Shown: piece after piece, positions 41,529 to 49,630 of the stretch
Layout of the letters: each line of letters begins with the position of its first letter
How positions within the stretch are numbered: the stretch's first letter is position 1
NCBI RefSeq assembly: GCF_010092445.1
Contig: NZ_CP048031.1
Span: 1,798,001-1,862,000 of the forward strand
From: Shewanella sp. Arc9-LZ
GTDB lineage: Bacteria > Pseudomonadota > Gammaproteobacteria > Enterobacterales > Shewanellaceae
Length of the DNA: 64,000 nucleotides
Direction: 5' to 3'
Notes under the pieces: model-generated
What the model was told of the DNA's origin: nothing
What the model saw: only the letters and a program-made list of their open reading frames with translations
Database searches by the model: none
Translations under genes and position numbers: made by a program

Positions 41529-41593
41529 TTTCATAATCTGTCGTGGAAACTAGCAATAGAGAAAAATTGGCGGCAAAACAAAGGAGAATGATG

Positions 41594-42178
41594 ATGAGTA
41601 AAATAGTAGAGGAAGTAACATCTGCAAATGCTAATTACGTGGCTGACTTTGGAGATAAAGGTAATCTACCAATGCCTCCTGGAAGGCAGTTTGCAATACT
41701 TACATGCATGGATGCTCGTTTAGATCCTGCAAAATATGCAGGTCTTGCTGAAGGTGATGCCCATGTGATTCGTAATGCGGGTGGCCGAGCAAGTGATGAT
41801 GCCATCCGTTCCTTGGTAATTTCTTATAAGTTACTTGGAACGAAAGAATGGTTTGTAATTCACCATACGGATTGTGGGATGGAAACATTCAACAATGAAA
41901 TTATGGGTGGTTTGTTGTCTGGTAGTCTCAAAACCGCAAGTGTTGATGCCTCGGGTTGGCACGATAGCAATGCTGGTGGTGGTACAACCGATGGTAAATA
42001 CATCAATTGGTTAACTATCAGTGATCAAGAAAAAAGTGTTTTGGAGGATGTTCAGCGAATCAGAAGTAACTCAATGGTTCCAGGTGATATTCCAATTTAT
42101 GGCTATATTTATGACTGTAAATCTGGAAGTCTTGTAGAAGTTCCAGAGGCAACAGAAGCCGGCAAGGCAAAAATCTAA
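41594..42178 (+). CDS. Beta-carbonic anhydrase-like protein, putative integron gene cassette
   Basis: 194 residues. The zinc-binding pattern of beta-class carbonic anhydrases is intact: CMDARLDP (Cys, with the Asp-Arg dyad) and HHTDCGM (His and Cys). It resembles the short type known from Mycobacterium Rv1284 rather than housekeeping Can. It would interconvert CO2 and bicarbonate in the cytoplasm, though some relatives act on other substrates. The start is the third of three consecutive ATGs, because AAGGAG at 41581-41586 lies 7 bp before it; a GTG at 41543 is less likely. The stop codon falls within RYYYAAC of an attC-like site. Neighbours are unrelated and no integrase gene is visible, so it looks like a lone cassette. 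Confidence 0.88.
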   Translation: MSKIVEEVTSANANYVADFGDKGNLPMPPGRQFAILTCMDARLDPAKYAGLAEGDAHVIRNAGGRASDDAIRSLVISYKLLGTKEWFVIHHTDCGMETFNNEIMGGLLSGSLKTASVDASGWHDSNAGGGTTDGKYINWLTISDQEKSVLEDVQRIRSNSMVPGDIPIYGYIYDCKSGSLVEVPEATEAGKAKI

Positions 42179-42262
42179 CAAGGCAAATTAACTCGGACTG
42201 TCAAGAACTGCGCCGCTTCGCGCTATGCGGCTTTTGATATCCGGTTATTTGCGACGTTAGTG
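42173..42262 (+). other. attC recombination site (putative) after the carbonic anhydrase gene
   Basis: A 90-bp imperfect inverted repeat begins ATCTAAC (fits RYYYAAC) at the stop codon and ends GTTAGTG. Paired elements in order are CTAAC, GCAAAT, TAAC, CGGA, TCAA and GCCGC on both arms, with single unpaired bases between them, as in attC folded on one strand. The stretch GGACTGTCAA also occurs in the Vibrio cholerae repeat as I remember it. The last base triplet departs from GTTRRRY at one position. Confidence 0.6.
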
Positions 42263-42442
42263 GCTGCAGGCCAGATCTTAAACTAACTTTTGTCCATAAA
42301 TGAGTTACAACACAATCAAACTTGAATATGTCGGTGCTTAACTTATGGATTAATTTGTTCTGTTCAGTATGGAGGGGTCTGTTTGCAAGCCCTCAGTATC
42401 TGGGTCTTTTTAAAACAAAATATTGAGCCAATAGCTTATCGA

Positions 42443-43087
42443 TTACTTCGTATAGGGCGATTGTCCGACTTCTTCAGCTACTAACCATACTCGCATATCA
42501 AATTCTAATTGGTGGTAATCCGCTAACATAAAGCTGCATAGTTGATAAAAAGCTTTGTTGTGTTCCTTTTCCCGCAGATGGGCCAATTCGTGCACCACTA
42601 CCATTTGTAATAGCTCAAACGGAACGTGTTTTAAGTGTGCTGCAATTCTAATTTCATTTTTGGCTTTCACTTTATTACCTTGGCGGCGATTAACATAAGA
42701 ATGCAAACCCAGGGCATGGTGGCTTAAGCTGATTTTTTCGTCAAAAATGACTTTGGCTAATGGGTCTGACTGACGCATATAGGTATTTTTTAATGTCAGC
42801 GCCATATCGTATAAGGCTTTGTCTGTGCGAACGTCGTGTATTTTTGGGTAGCGTGTTAAAAAGTGGGCAGCTAAGGCGTTAGCGTCAACGAGTTGGCGAA
42901 TTTTCTCGACCACGTCAGGACGATAACCATTCAAATAACGCAATGCACTTTGTTCACTTTGCTGCTTTTTAATGTCGGCGCTGGTGACTAACAGGCTGAG
43001 ATCTGTTTTTGGCTTTAATGATTGGCTTGCCGACTTGACTGGCATTTTAGGTGGGGCTTTAGGTTTTTTAGTTTTAGTATCTGACAT
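42443..43087 (-). CDS. YgjP-like metallopeptidase domain protein (DUF45/M48 type)
   Basis: 214 residues. The zinc motif HELAH (VVHELAHLREKEHNKAFY) lies near 163-167, with a third ligand His in the following helix, as in the YgjP/WLM group. The first 40 residues are Lys/Pro-rich and probably disordered. A phosphatase or peptidase role has been suggested for relatives, but the real substrate is uncertain. It is followed by a DUF3010 gene upstream on the same strand, 84 bp away. Confidence 0.85.
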   Translation of the reverse strand: MSDTKTKKPKAPPKMPVKSASQSLKPKTDLSLLVTSADIKKQQSEQSALRYLNGYRPDVVEKIRQLVDANALAAHFLTRYPKIHDVRTDKALYDMALTLKNTYMRQSDPLAKVIFDEKISLSHHALGLHSYVNRRQGNKVKAKNEIRIAAHLKHVPFELLQMVVVHELAHLREKEHNKAFYQLCSFMLADYHQLEFDMRVWLVAEEVGQSPYTK

Positions 43088-43171
43088 GGTTGTAGTTCAA
43101 CTGATTTTTTGGCGTTACCGTTATCTGAGTCGGTATCGATAACGCCAATATAGAACGGTGAAAGCGGTGGG

Positions 43172-43609
43172 TTACACTTTACCGAAGATGAGTCGGTTAT
43201 GCTGAACATAAGCAACATCAAATGCATTAAGCTGCACGCGTTTTAGATCCAATGATTCAAAGTCAACTTGTGGCGGGTTACGCTTTAATTGCTCTTTAAT
43301 AATCAATGGAGAAATAAGCGAAACTGGAAGGTCCATTAATTGAAGTACCGCTTCAAGTTTGAAGCTGGTGGCACTGCCGGCAAACTTGCCTTTTTGTTCA
43401 CGTTCAATAATAGCTATTTCATCGACTTTGTAGTCGCTCATTAGTTTTTTAAACGCAAAATCAAACTCACGAATTGAGTCCGTGCTAGCTGATTGTGAAA
43501 TACTGAATGAAACTTTACGACATGCTGGCACGTTATAGGTTTCGCCTTCATAGGTCAGTAAACAGATAATGGCTTCGCCGCCTTTTAATTCCACACCACA
43601 AATTTTCAT
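43172..43609 (-). CDS. DUF3010 family protein
   Basis: 145 residues, recognised as the DUF3010 family of marine gammaproteobacteria from the start MKICGVELKGGEAIICLL and the central DEIAIIEREQKGKFAGSA. The fold looks like an RNase H/actin-type ATPase strand order, but this is a guess; the function is unknown. The start is placed at 43609 because AAGGA precedes that ATG by 5 bp; a frame extends 8 codons further without a ribosome site. It lies between a DEAD-box helicase and the YgjP-like gene. Confidence 0.8.
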   Translation of the reverse strand: MKICGVELKGGEAIICLLTYEGETYNVPACRKVSFSISQSASTDSIREFDFAFKKLMSDYKVDEIAIIEREQKGKFAGSATSFKLEAVLQLMDLPVSLISPLIIKEQLKRNPPQVDFESLDLKRVQLNAFDVAYVQHNRLIFGKV

Positions 43610-43762
43610 GTTAATCCTTACTGGTTTATTCATACGAGTGTGCCGTTGGCATGCTCGTTATCGTTCATTTGTTGCAGGGCAGTGTACTGCCCTACATTCA
43701 TTATTCTGTCATCGCAGTTTGTTGGTCATCTACTTGCAGATTACCTGCGATTTATGGGCTAT

Positions 43763-45118
43763 CTAGTCTTCTGCTGTGCCGTCGTCTTCGATAATGACAA
43801 TAGGCTTAACTTTACGGCGAACTGGCGCATCACCGACATCGACGCCAGTGATAAAGCGTTTATCACTCTTTGGTGCCGCTTTAGGTTTTTTAGGTGCGCT
43901 AACTCTATTGTTGATCACAGCTGCTTTTGCACTGGTACCGGCTTTGCCTGCCTGAGGCTTATCTTTTAGACCGCTAAATTTGGCCTTTAAGCCTTCAATC
44001 ACCGTGAGGTCGAAATTTTTACGTAAAAACAATTGTACTTTTTTAAAGCTGTCCCAATCTTTAGGACCTACAAATGAAACCGCATCACCTTTAGCGCCTG
44101 CACGGCCAGTACGACCAATACGGTGGACGTACTCTTCTGCAAACTTTGGCATATCAAAGTTAATCACTAATGATACGTTGATTAAATCAAGGCCGCGTGA
44201 TGCCACATCGGTTGTCACTAATATTTTTGATTGGCCACGAGCAAATTGATCCATAATTTGGTTACGAGCCGATTGCTTTAAATCACCACTGAGTGCTGAG
44301 GTGGCAAAACCTTGCGCAGCCAATAGCGTGGCTAAACGGTCGGTATCTGAACGCGTAGCGGTAAATACAATCACTTGCTTGTGTTGCTCTTGGCTTAAGA
44401 TGTGCTGTAGCAAGGCTTGTTTATGGTCTAAATGGTCAACCAAAATAATTCGTTGCTCAATATCTTTATGTTCAGTGTAAGACTCACCGATAGAGACATG
44501 GCTTGGTGTTTTGAGCAATGTTGTTGCAATGTCACCGATGCTTTCATGATCTAACGTAGCTGAAAACATTAACGTTTGGCGACGCTTATGATCAGCGGCA
44601 TCATTAATGGCTTTTAGCTGTGGCGCAAAACCTAAATCGAGCATACGGTCAGCTTCGTCAAGAACCAGTAATTCTAAGCCATTTAAATATAAGTGGCGCT
44701 GTTGTAAGTGATCCGCAATACGTCCCGGTGTGGCAACAATGAAATGTGGATCTCTGGCCAATGCTTTGGCTTGGTCGTTAAAGTTCTCACCGCCGAGTAC
44801 GCTAATGGCTTTATATTGGGTATTGGCGACTAATAAACGTAATTGGCCATAAACTTGCTGGGCTAATTCACGAGTCGGTAACAAGATAAGTACCCGAGGA
44901 TCTTTTTTCGACAATGCTCTAGTGGATATCACGCGTTGCATTGCGGGCAATAAAAACGCTAAGGTTTTACCTGAGCCGGTTTTAGACGATGCCATTAAAT
45001 CTTTACCTGATAAGGCAATGGGAAGTGCTTGCGCTTGAACATCGGTAGGCGTAGAAATGCCAAGGTGCTTTAGACTGTCAAGCAGGCGCTTGTCCAACGA
45101 AAAATCGGTAAATTGCAA
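43763..45118 (-). CDS. DEAD-box ATP-dependent RNA helicase
   Basis: 451 residues. Motifs in order: Q motif (about 22-28), Walker A SSKTGSGKT (44-52), PTRELAQQ (81-88), TPGR (130-133), DEAD (154-157), SAT (about 187), then the C-terminal core with TDVASRGLD and HRIGRTGRAG. The tail from about 370 is Lys/Pro-rich, as in helicases of ribosome assembly or RNA decay. It could be an SrmB- or RhlE-group member; I cannot tell which. It is divergent from the patatin gene. Confidence 0.95.
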   Translation of the reverse strand: MQFTDFSLDKRLLDSLKHLGISTPTDVQAQALPIALSGKDLMASSKTGSGKTLAFLLPAMQRVISTRALSKKDPRVLILLPTRELAQQVYGQLRLLVANTQYKAISVLGGENFNDQAKALARDPHFIVATPGRIADHLQQRHLYLNGLELLVLDEADRMLDLGFAPQLKAINDAADHKRRQTLMFSATLDHESIGDIATTLLKTPSHVSIGESYTEHKDIEQRIILVDHLDHKQALLQHILSQEQHKQVIVFTATRSDTDRLATLLAAQGFATSALSGDLKQSARNQIMDQFARGQSKILVTTDVASRGLDLINVSLVINFDMPKFAEEYVHRIGRTGRAGAKGDAVSFVGPKDWDSFKKVQLFLRKNFDLTVIEGLKAKFSGLKDKPQAGKAGTSAKAAVINNRVSAPKKPKAAPKSDKRFITGVDVGDAPVRRKVKPIVIIEDDGTAED

Positions 45119-45301
45119 AGGTAAATCCCCTAAAAAATGATAGCCGACGATTATAGCTGTTTCACCTTGCTATAGCCAACAAGAGTCGCTTTAGTTATGC
45201 TATTTTTTAGCTTTATATTATGGCCTGAGTTCTACGTCGCTATTGGACGATTCAGGCGGGCGTATCGTAAAATTGAATACCGAGCATGGAAGGAACGAAA
45301 G

Positions 45302-46246
45302 ATGACAAAGCTCACCGTGGGATTAGCGCTAGGCAGTGGAGCCGCTAAAGGTTGGGCACATATTGGGGTATTGAATGGTTTAGCCAAGTTAGATATTTAT
45401 CCTGACAAAGTGGCAGGTTGTTCGGTAGGGGCATTAGTGGGTGCTGCCTATGCCAATAATCATTTGGGTGAACTTGAAACCTGGGTGAGTGGATTTTCAA
45501 GTTGGGATGTACTCGGGTTAATGGATTTAGGCTGGCGAAAAGGCGGACTTATCAGTGGTGAAAAAGTATTTGATGTATTGGCTAATCGTATTGGCGACCT
45601 TAACATTGAACAGCTGAATCGTCCCTTTGCTGCAGTCGCGACAGATTTATATTCTGGGCAAGAGATTTGGTTTAAAGAAGGTGACTTACGCCATGCGGTT
45701 AGGGCTTCATGTTCAATGCCGGGCTTTTTACCCCCAGTACAGCAAGGGCATCGCTGGGTTGTGGACGGTGCGGTAGTGAATCCTGTGCCGGTATCATTAG
45801 CTCGCTCTATGGGCGTTGATGTGGTTATTGCGGTGGATTTAAATGGCCATCGTCGTGGCCAAATGCACTTAATCCCAGAGCAAGTAAAAAGCCGCAAAGC
45901 CACTAAGTCTGAACCTATTGATGAAAAGCGCGAGCTTGAATCTGGCTTTATGGACCTATGGGGTAAAGGCAAAGATTATATGAATGGCTTAACCGATAAA
46001 TTCTCTTTAGGAAGCTCAAAATCCCATCCGGGTATGCTGGCGGTGATGTCACAATCGATGGATATTTTAGAACAACGCCATAAACGTTCACGCCTAATGG
46101 GCGAGCCACCTGATATTTGCATCGTACCTGATGTGGGTGATATTGGCACCATGGAGTTTCATCGCGCTAAAGAAGCGATTAAAGCAGGTGAGCAGGCTGT
46201 AAGTGATATTAAACATTTAATCGAAGCGACCTTAAAGAAATGTTGA
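45302..46246 (+). CDS. Patatin-like phospholipase (RssA-like)
   Basis: 314 residues, close to E. coli RssA (301). The oxyanion-hole motif GSGAAKGWAH is near 11-20, the nucleophile is in GCSVGALVGA (GxSxG), and the second dyad residue is in DGAVVNPVPV. It is probably a serine lipase or esterase; the biological substrate is unknown. The ATG at 45302 is preceded by AAGGAAC; a frame extends 35 codons upstream, but without a ribosome site. No partner RssB is nearby. Confidence 0.9.
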   Translation: MTKLTVGLALGSGAAKGWAHIGVLNGLAKLDIYPDKVAGCSVGALVGAAYANNHLGELETWVSGFSSWDVLGLMDLGWRKGGLISGEKVFDVLANRIGDLNIEQLNRPFAAVATDLYSGQEIWFKEGDLRHAVRASCSMPGFLPPVQQGHRWVVDGAVVNPVPVSLARSMGVDVVIAVDLNGHRRGQMHLIPEQVKSRKATKSEPIDEKRELESGFMDLWGKGKDYMNGLTDKFSLGSSKSHPGMLAVMSQSMDILEQRHKRSRLMGEPPDICIVPDVGDIGTMEFHRAKEAIKAGEQAVSDIKHLIEATLKKC

Positions 46247-46411
46247 AGCAGTATCGAATATAGTGGTGTGTTTATGATAAATACACCCGTTGATTGCCGC
46301 TGTGTGAATATTTGCTATTTTATCGGTATTTGTCATTAAATCCGCGTTTGTTATTCAACTAGGGCATTGTCTAACCTGCGCAGTCTGATGGGTTGATAAG
46401 ATTATTCACTC

Positions 46412-46455
46412 TCTCATAGTTATCTCATAGTTATCTCATAGTTAACTCATGGTTA
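46412..46455. repeat. 11-bp tandem repeat, four copies
   Basis: TCTCATAGTTA occurs three times exactly, followed by ACTCATGGTTA. Confidence 0.88.
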
Positions 46456-46457
46456 TT

Positions 46458-46479
46458 TAGTCATTATCTAGTCATTATC
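46458..46479. repeat. 11-bp tandem repeat, two copies
   Basis: TAGTCATTATC occurs twice exactly, two bases after another 11-bp repeat of different sequence. Confidence 0.8.
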
Positions 46480-46809
46480 TAGTAGTGACTTGCCCGCAAT
46501 GATCTACCCGCAACTATCTAACGATAACTACCGAGTCATTAGATACAGTGGGTAAGTTATTTGTGTTGTTGATCTAGCCATTTAAGGTTCGATCAATGAC
46601 TTAATACCGTCATTCAGCACCATTTTAAGCTGTCAAATACAACCCTTATGGCGTTTTCACATCAGATTATCGATTCAGCAAAGCATCCCAAATCGCTAAA
46701 TTATGTCGATTTTATCCCCTTGTATTAGCCTGTCAAAATTAGTTGCTATTCCTACAATATCTATCGCTGATAGCAAGTGTTTTTTCAATATTAAGTACTG
46801 CCGACAATT

Positions 46810-46823
46810 ATGATCTGGATCAA
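46810..46823. promoter_or_regulatory. FNR/EtrA-type box upstream of nrdD
   Basis: ATGATCTGGATCAA matches TTGAT-N4-ATCAA at nine of ten positions. It is about 100 bp before nrdD, fitting anaerobic activation. Confidence 0.6.
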
Positions 46824-46851
46824 GGTATTACTCCGCGTAAATGTGTCTAAT

Positions 46852-46867
46852 ACACTCTATCTTGTGT
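46852..46867. promoter_or_regulatory. NrdR box 1 of nrdD
   Basis: ACACTCTATCTTGTGT closely matches the NrdR consensus (acaCwATATwtwGtgt). It is 31 bp (three helical turns) from box 2, the canonical tandem spacing. Confidence 0.8.
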
Positions 46868-46882
46868 TGTACGTGTATTAAA

Positions 46883-46898
46883 GCGCTATATATAGTGC
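46883..46898. promoter_or_regulatory. NrdR box 2 of nrdD
   Basis: GCGCTATATATAGTGC is a palindrome fitting the NrdR core CTATATATAG. It sits only 18 bp before the nrdD start codon. Confidence 0.8.
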
Positions 46899-46915
46899 TT
46901 GTAAAGGATGGTTGT

Positions 46916-49033
46916 ATGCTTGTAGTAGTGAAAAGGGATGGATGCCGAACTGCTTTTGATGGATGTCGAATCAAAGAGGCTGTTGTGGCAGCAATGGAGT
47001 CTGCAGGTATAGCCGACCATCAATATGCACAGCAGTTAGCGCAGACGGTAGAGCAGCAAATGGCTGTGAAGACCGAAGTTGATATTCACGAACTACAAGA
47101 TGCAGTTGAAAATTTATTAATGTCGGGCCCGTTTAAGTCGGTGGCGCGTCATTACATTGAGTACCGTCACGATAGAGATAAACACCGTGAAACCCAGAGT
47201 AAATTAAATTGTGCTATTCGCGGTTTGGTTGAGCAATCTGATAGTGCCATTTTAAACGAAAATGCCAATAAAGATGCCAAAGTCATCCCGACCCAACGAG
47301 ATTTATTAGCGGGCATTGTGGCCAAGCATTATGCCAAAACGCATTTACTGCCAAAAGATGTGGTAGCCGCCCATGAAAAAGGCGAAATTCACTATCACGA
47401 CTTAGATTATGCGCCTTTTTTCCCGATGTTTAACTGCATGCTAATTGATTTAGCCGGCATGTTAACGCATGGTTTTAAAATGGGTAATGCTGAAATAGAA
47501 CCGCCTAAGTCTATCTCAACTGCTACCGCAGTTACGGCGCAAATTATTGCCCAGGTCGCGAGCCACATTTATGGTGGTACCACGATTAACCGTATCGACG
47601 AAGTGTTAGCTGAGTTTGTGCAAATCAGTTATCAAAAGCACCTTAGCGTCGCAAAAAAATGGCAAGTGGCTGACGTAGAAGGTTATGCCATGACGCAAAC
47701 CGAAAAAGAGTGTCATGACGCATTCCAGTCACTTGAATATGAAGTGAATACCCTGCATACCGCCAACGGCCAAACGCCATTTGTCACATTTGGTTTTGGT
47801 TTAGGCGTGTCGTGGGAGTCGCGTTTAATTCAGCAATCGATGTTAACTGTACGTATGGCGGGTTTAGGTAAAAATCGTAAAACAGCAGTCTTTCCAAAAT
47901 TGGTGTTTGCCATTAAAGATGGCGTGAATCATAAAGCGACTGATGTTAATTACGATATCAAAAAGATGGCCTTAACGTGTTCAAGTATGCGCATGTACCC
48001 AGATATTCTCAATTATGATCAAGTCGTGAAAGTCACCGGTTCGTTTAAAACCCCAATGGGATGTCGCTCATTTTTGGGCGCCTATGAAGAAAATGGTCAA
48101 TTGGTCCATGAAGGCCGCAATAATCTAGGTGTTGTCAGTCTTAATTTACCGCGTATAGCGTTGGAAGCAGGTAAAGATGAACAGCGTTTTTATCAAATAC
48201 TCGATGAGCGTTTGTTAATTGCCCGCAAAGCCTTAGAAACGCGTATTGCCCGTTTAGCCGGAGTCAAAGCACGAGTGGCACCAATCCTTTATATGGAAGG
48301 CGCCTGTGGTGTGCGCCTAAATGCGGATGATGATGTGAGCGAAATCTTTAAAAATGGCCGGGCATCAATTTCGTTAGGGTTTATTGGTCTTCACGAAACC
48401 ATTAATGCTTTATATAGCAATGCTGAACATGTGTTTGATAACACACAATTACGTGATAAAGCTGTCGCCATTATTAGTCATTTAAAGCAAGCCACTGAGT
48501 CTTGGAAACAACAAACAGGTTATGGCTTTAGTTTATACAGTACCCCAAGTGAAAATTTATGCAGCCGTTTTTGTCAGCTTGATACTACCCAGTTTGGCGT
48601 AGTGGCAGGTGTGACCGACAAAGGCTATTACACCAATAGTTTTCACTTAGATGTCGAAAAGAAAGTAAATCCTTTTGATAAGATTGATTTTGAACAACCT
48701 TATCCAGCGATCGCTAATGGTGGGTTTATTTGTTACGGCGAATATCCCAACATGCAGCACAATATTGAAGCGCTCGAAAACGTTTGGGATTACAGTTATA
48801 GCCGAGTGCCATATTACGGCACCAATACTCCCATTGATGAGTGTTACGAGTGCGGTTTTATTGGTGAATTTAATTGTACTAGTAAGGGCTTTGTGTGTCC
48901 TAAATGTGGTAATCATGAGCCAAGCCGAGTGTCTGTTACTCGTCGCGTGTGTGGTTATTTAGGTAGCCCAGATGCACGACCATTTAACTTCGGTAAGCAA
49001 GAAGAAGTTAAGCGTAGAGTGAAGCATTTATAA
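46916..49033 (+). CDS. nrdD: Anaerobic ribonucleoside-triphosphate reductase
   Basis: 705 residues; class III glycyl-radical enzyme that reduces ribonucleotides without oxygen. An N-terminal ATP-cone (VVKRDGCRTAFDGCRI...) is the allosteric domain. The C-terminal zinc site has four cysteines (CYECGFIGEF and CPKCGNHE), and the radical glycine is Gly680 in RRVCGYLGSP. The ATG at 46916 is chosen for AAAGGA 7 bp upstream; the open frame continues 25 codons further upstream, but through the NrdR boxes. Two NrdR boxes and an FNR-type box precede it. The stop overlaps nrdG by one base. Confidence 0.97.
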   Translation: MLVVVKRDGCRTAFDGCRIKEAVVAAMESAGIADHQYAQQLAQTVEQQMAVKTEVDIHELQDAVENLLMSGPFKSVARHYIEYRHDRDKHRETQSKLNCAIRGLVEQSDSAILNENANKDAKVIPTQRDLLAGIVAKHYAKTHLLPKDVVAAHEKGEIHYHDLDYAPFFPMFNCMLIDLAGMLTHGFKMGNAEIEPPKSISTATAVTAQIIAQVASHIYGGTTINRIDEVLAEFVQISYQKHLSVAKKWQVADVEGYAMTQTEKECHDAFQSLEYEVNTLHTANGQTPFVTFGFGLGVSWESRLIQQSMLTVRMAGLGKNRKTAVFPKLVFAIKDGVNHKATDVNYDIKKMALTCSSMRMYPDILNYDQVVKVTGSFKTPMGCRSFLGAYEENGQLVHEGRNNLGVVSLNLPRIALEAGKDEQRFYQILDERLLIARKALETRIARLAGVKARVAPILYMEGACGVRLNADDDVSEIFKNGRASISLGFIGLHETINALYSNAEHVFDNTQLRDKAVAIISHLKQATESWKQQTGYGFSLYSTPSENLCSRFCQLDTTQFGVVAGVTDKGYYTNSFHLDVEKKVNPFDKIDFEQPYPAIANGGFICYGEYPNMQHNIEALENVWDYSYSRVPYYGTNTPIDECYECGFIGEFNCTSKGFVCPKCGNHEPSRVSVTRRVCGYLGSPDARPFNFGKQEEVKRRVKHL

Positions 49034-49500
49034 TGCATTACAGTGCATATCATAGCGTTGATGTGATTAACGGTGAAGGCACCCGCTGTACGTTATTTGT
49101 CAGCGGTTGCGAGCATGGTTGTAAAGGTTGCTATAACCAAAGTACTTGGCGTGTAGATGCTGGCCATATTTTTAGCCAAGCACTAGAAGATCAGATTATT
49201 GATGATTTAACCGATACTCGTATTTACCGTCGAGGCTTGTCGTTAAGTGGTGGCGATCCGCTGCATCCCGCCAATTTTGAAGGCGTACTAAAATTGGTTA
49301 CGCGGGTAAAGCTGGAATGTCCCGATAAAGATATTTGGCTGTGGACCGGTTATCAACGGGCTGAACTTACACCGCAGCAACAAGCTGTGGTGAACTTTGT
49401 GGATGTGTTGATTGACGGTAAGTATGAGCAAGACAAAGCCGACCCCGCGCTATTATGGCGCGGCAGTATGAATCAACAGATCCATCGTTTTATGCGCTAG
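49033..49500 (+). CDS. nrdG: Anaerobic ribonucleotide reductase activating protein
   Basis: 155-residue radical-SAM enzyme that installs the glycyl radical on NrdD. The cluster motif CEHGCKGCYN (Cx3Cx2C) is at about 26-33, and LSGGDPL is near 71-77. The ATG overlaps the nrdD stop (TAATG), so the two proteins are made together. It is followed by a 15-bp tandem repeat with no clear terminator. Confidence 0.97.
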   Translation: MHYSAYHSVDVINGEGTRCTLFVSGCEHGCKGCYNQSTWRVDAGHIFSQALEDQIIDDLTDTRIYRRGLSLSGGDPLHPANFEGVLKLVTRVKLECPDKDIWLWTGYQRAELTPQQQAVVNFVDVLIDGKYEQDKADPALLWRGSMNQQIHRFMR

Positions 49501-49525
49501 CGTTTTATATGAAGGCGTTAAGACG

Positions 49526-49630
49526 AGTCGCTTAATGTCAGCACTTTAACTGTCAGCGCGCTAATCGTTAGCACGTTAATCGTTAGCAAATAAATGTTTA
49601 ACCCGCTAATCGTTAACCCGTTAATGATTA
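49526..49630. repeat. 15-bp tandem repeat, about seven copies, running into the end of a gene
   Basis: Seven consecutive 15-base units; the best conserved are GCGCGCTAATCGTTA, GCACGTTAATCGTTA, ACCCGCTAATCGTTA and ACCCGTTAATGATTA, with two degenerate units at the left end and one in the middle. The last unit contains the stop codon and final codons of the oxidoreductase on the minus strand. Confidence 0.8.

Larger units (their letters stand above)
39875..41593. other. 1.7-kb region without a convincing gene, upstream of a putative cassette
   Basis: No credible reading frame in either direction. Contents I could identify: a 15-bp tandem repeat (40724-40760), a GC-rich block with short palindromes (40797-40975), a hairpin with a T-run (41123-41157) and an attC-like element next to the carbonic anhydrase gene (41469-41528). 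A 60-codon minus-strand frame (41187-41369) has a signal-peptide-like start but weak support. It looks like accessory DNA or the remnants of decayed cassettes. Confidence 0.5.
46247..46915. other. Intergenic region upstream of nrdD
   Basis: About 670 bp. It holds 11-bp tandem repeats (46412-46455 and 46458-46479), an FNR-type box (46810-46823) and two NrdR boxes (46852-46867 and 46883-46898). In between, I see nothing else. Confidence 0.6.

Noticed and set aside
43640-43969. 109-codon plus-strand frame over the end of the DEAD-box helicase
   Set aside because: Lies antisense to the helicase C-terminus and has a Cys/Phe-rich, non-protein-like composition.
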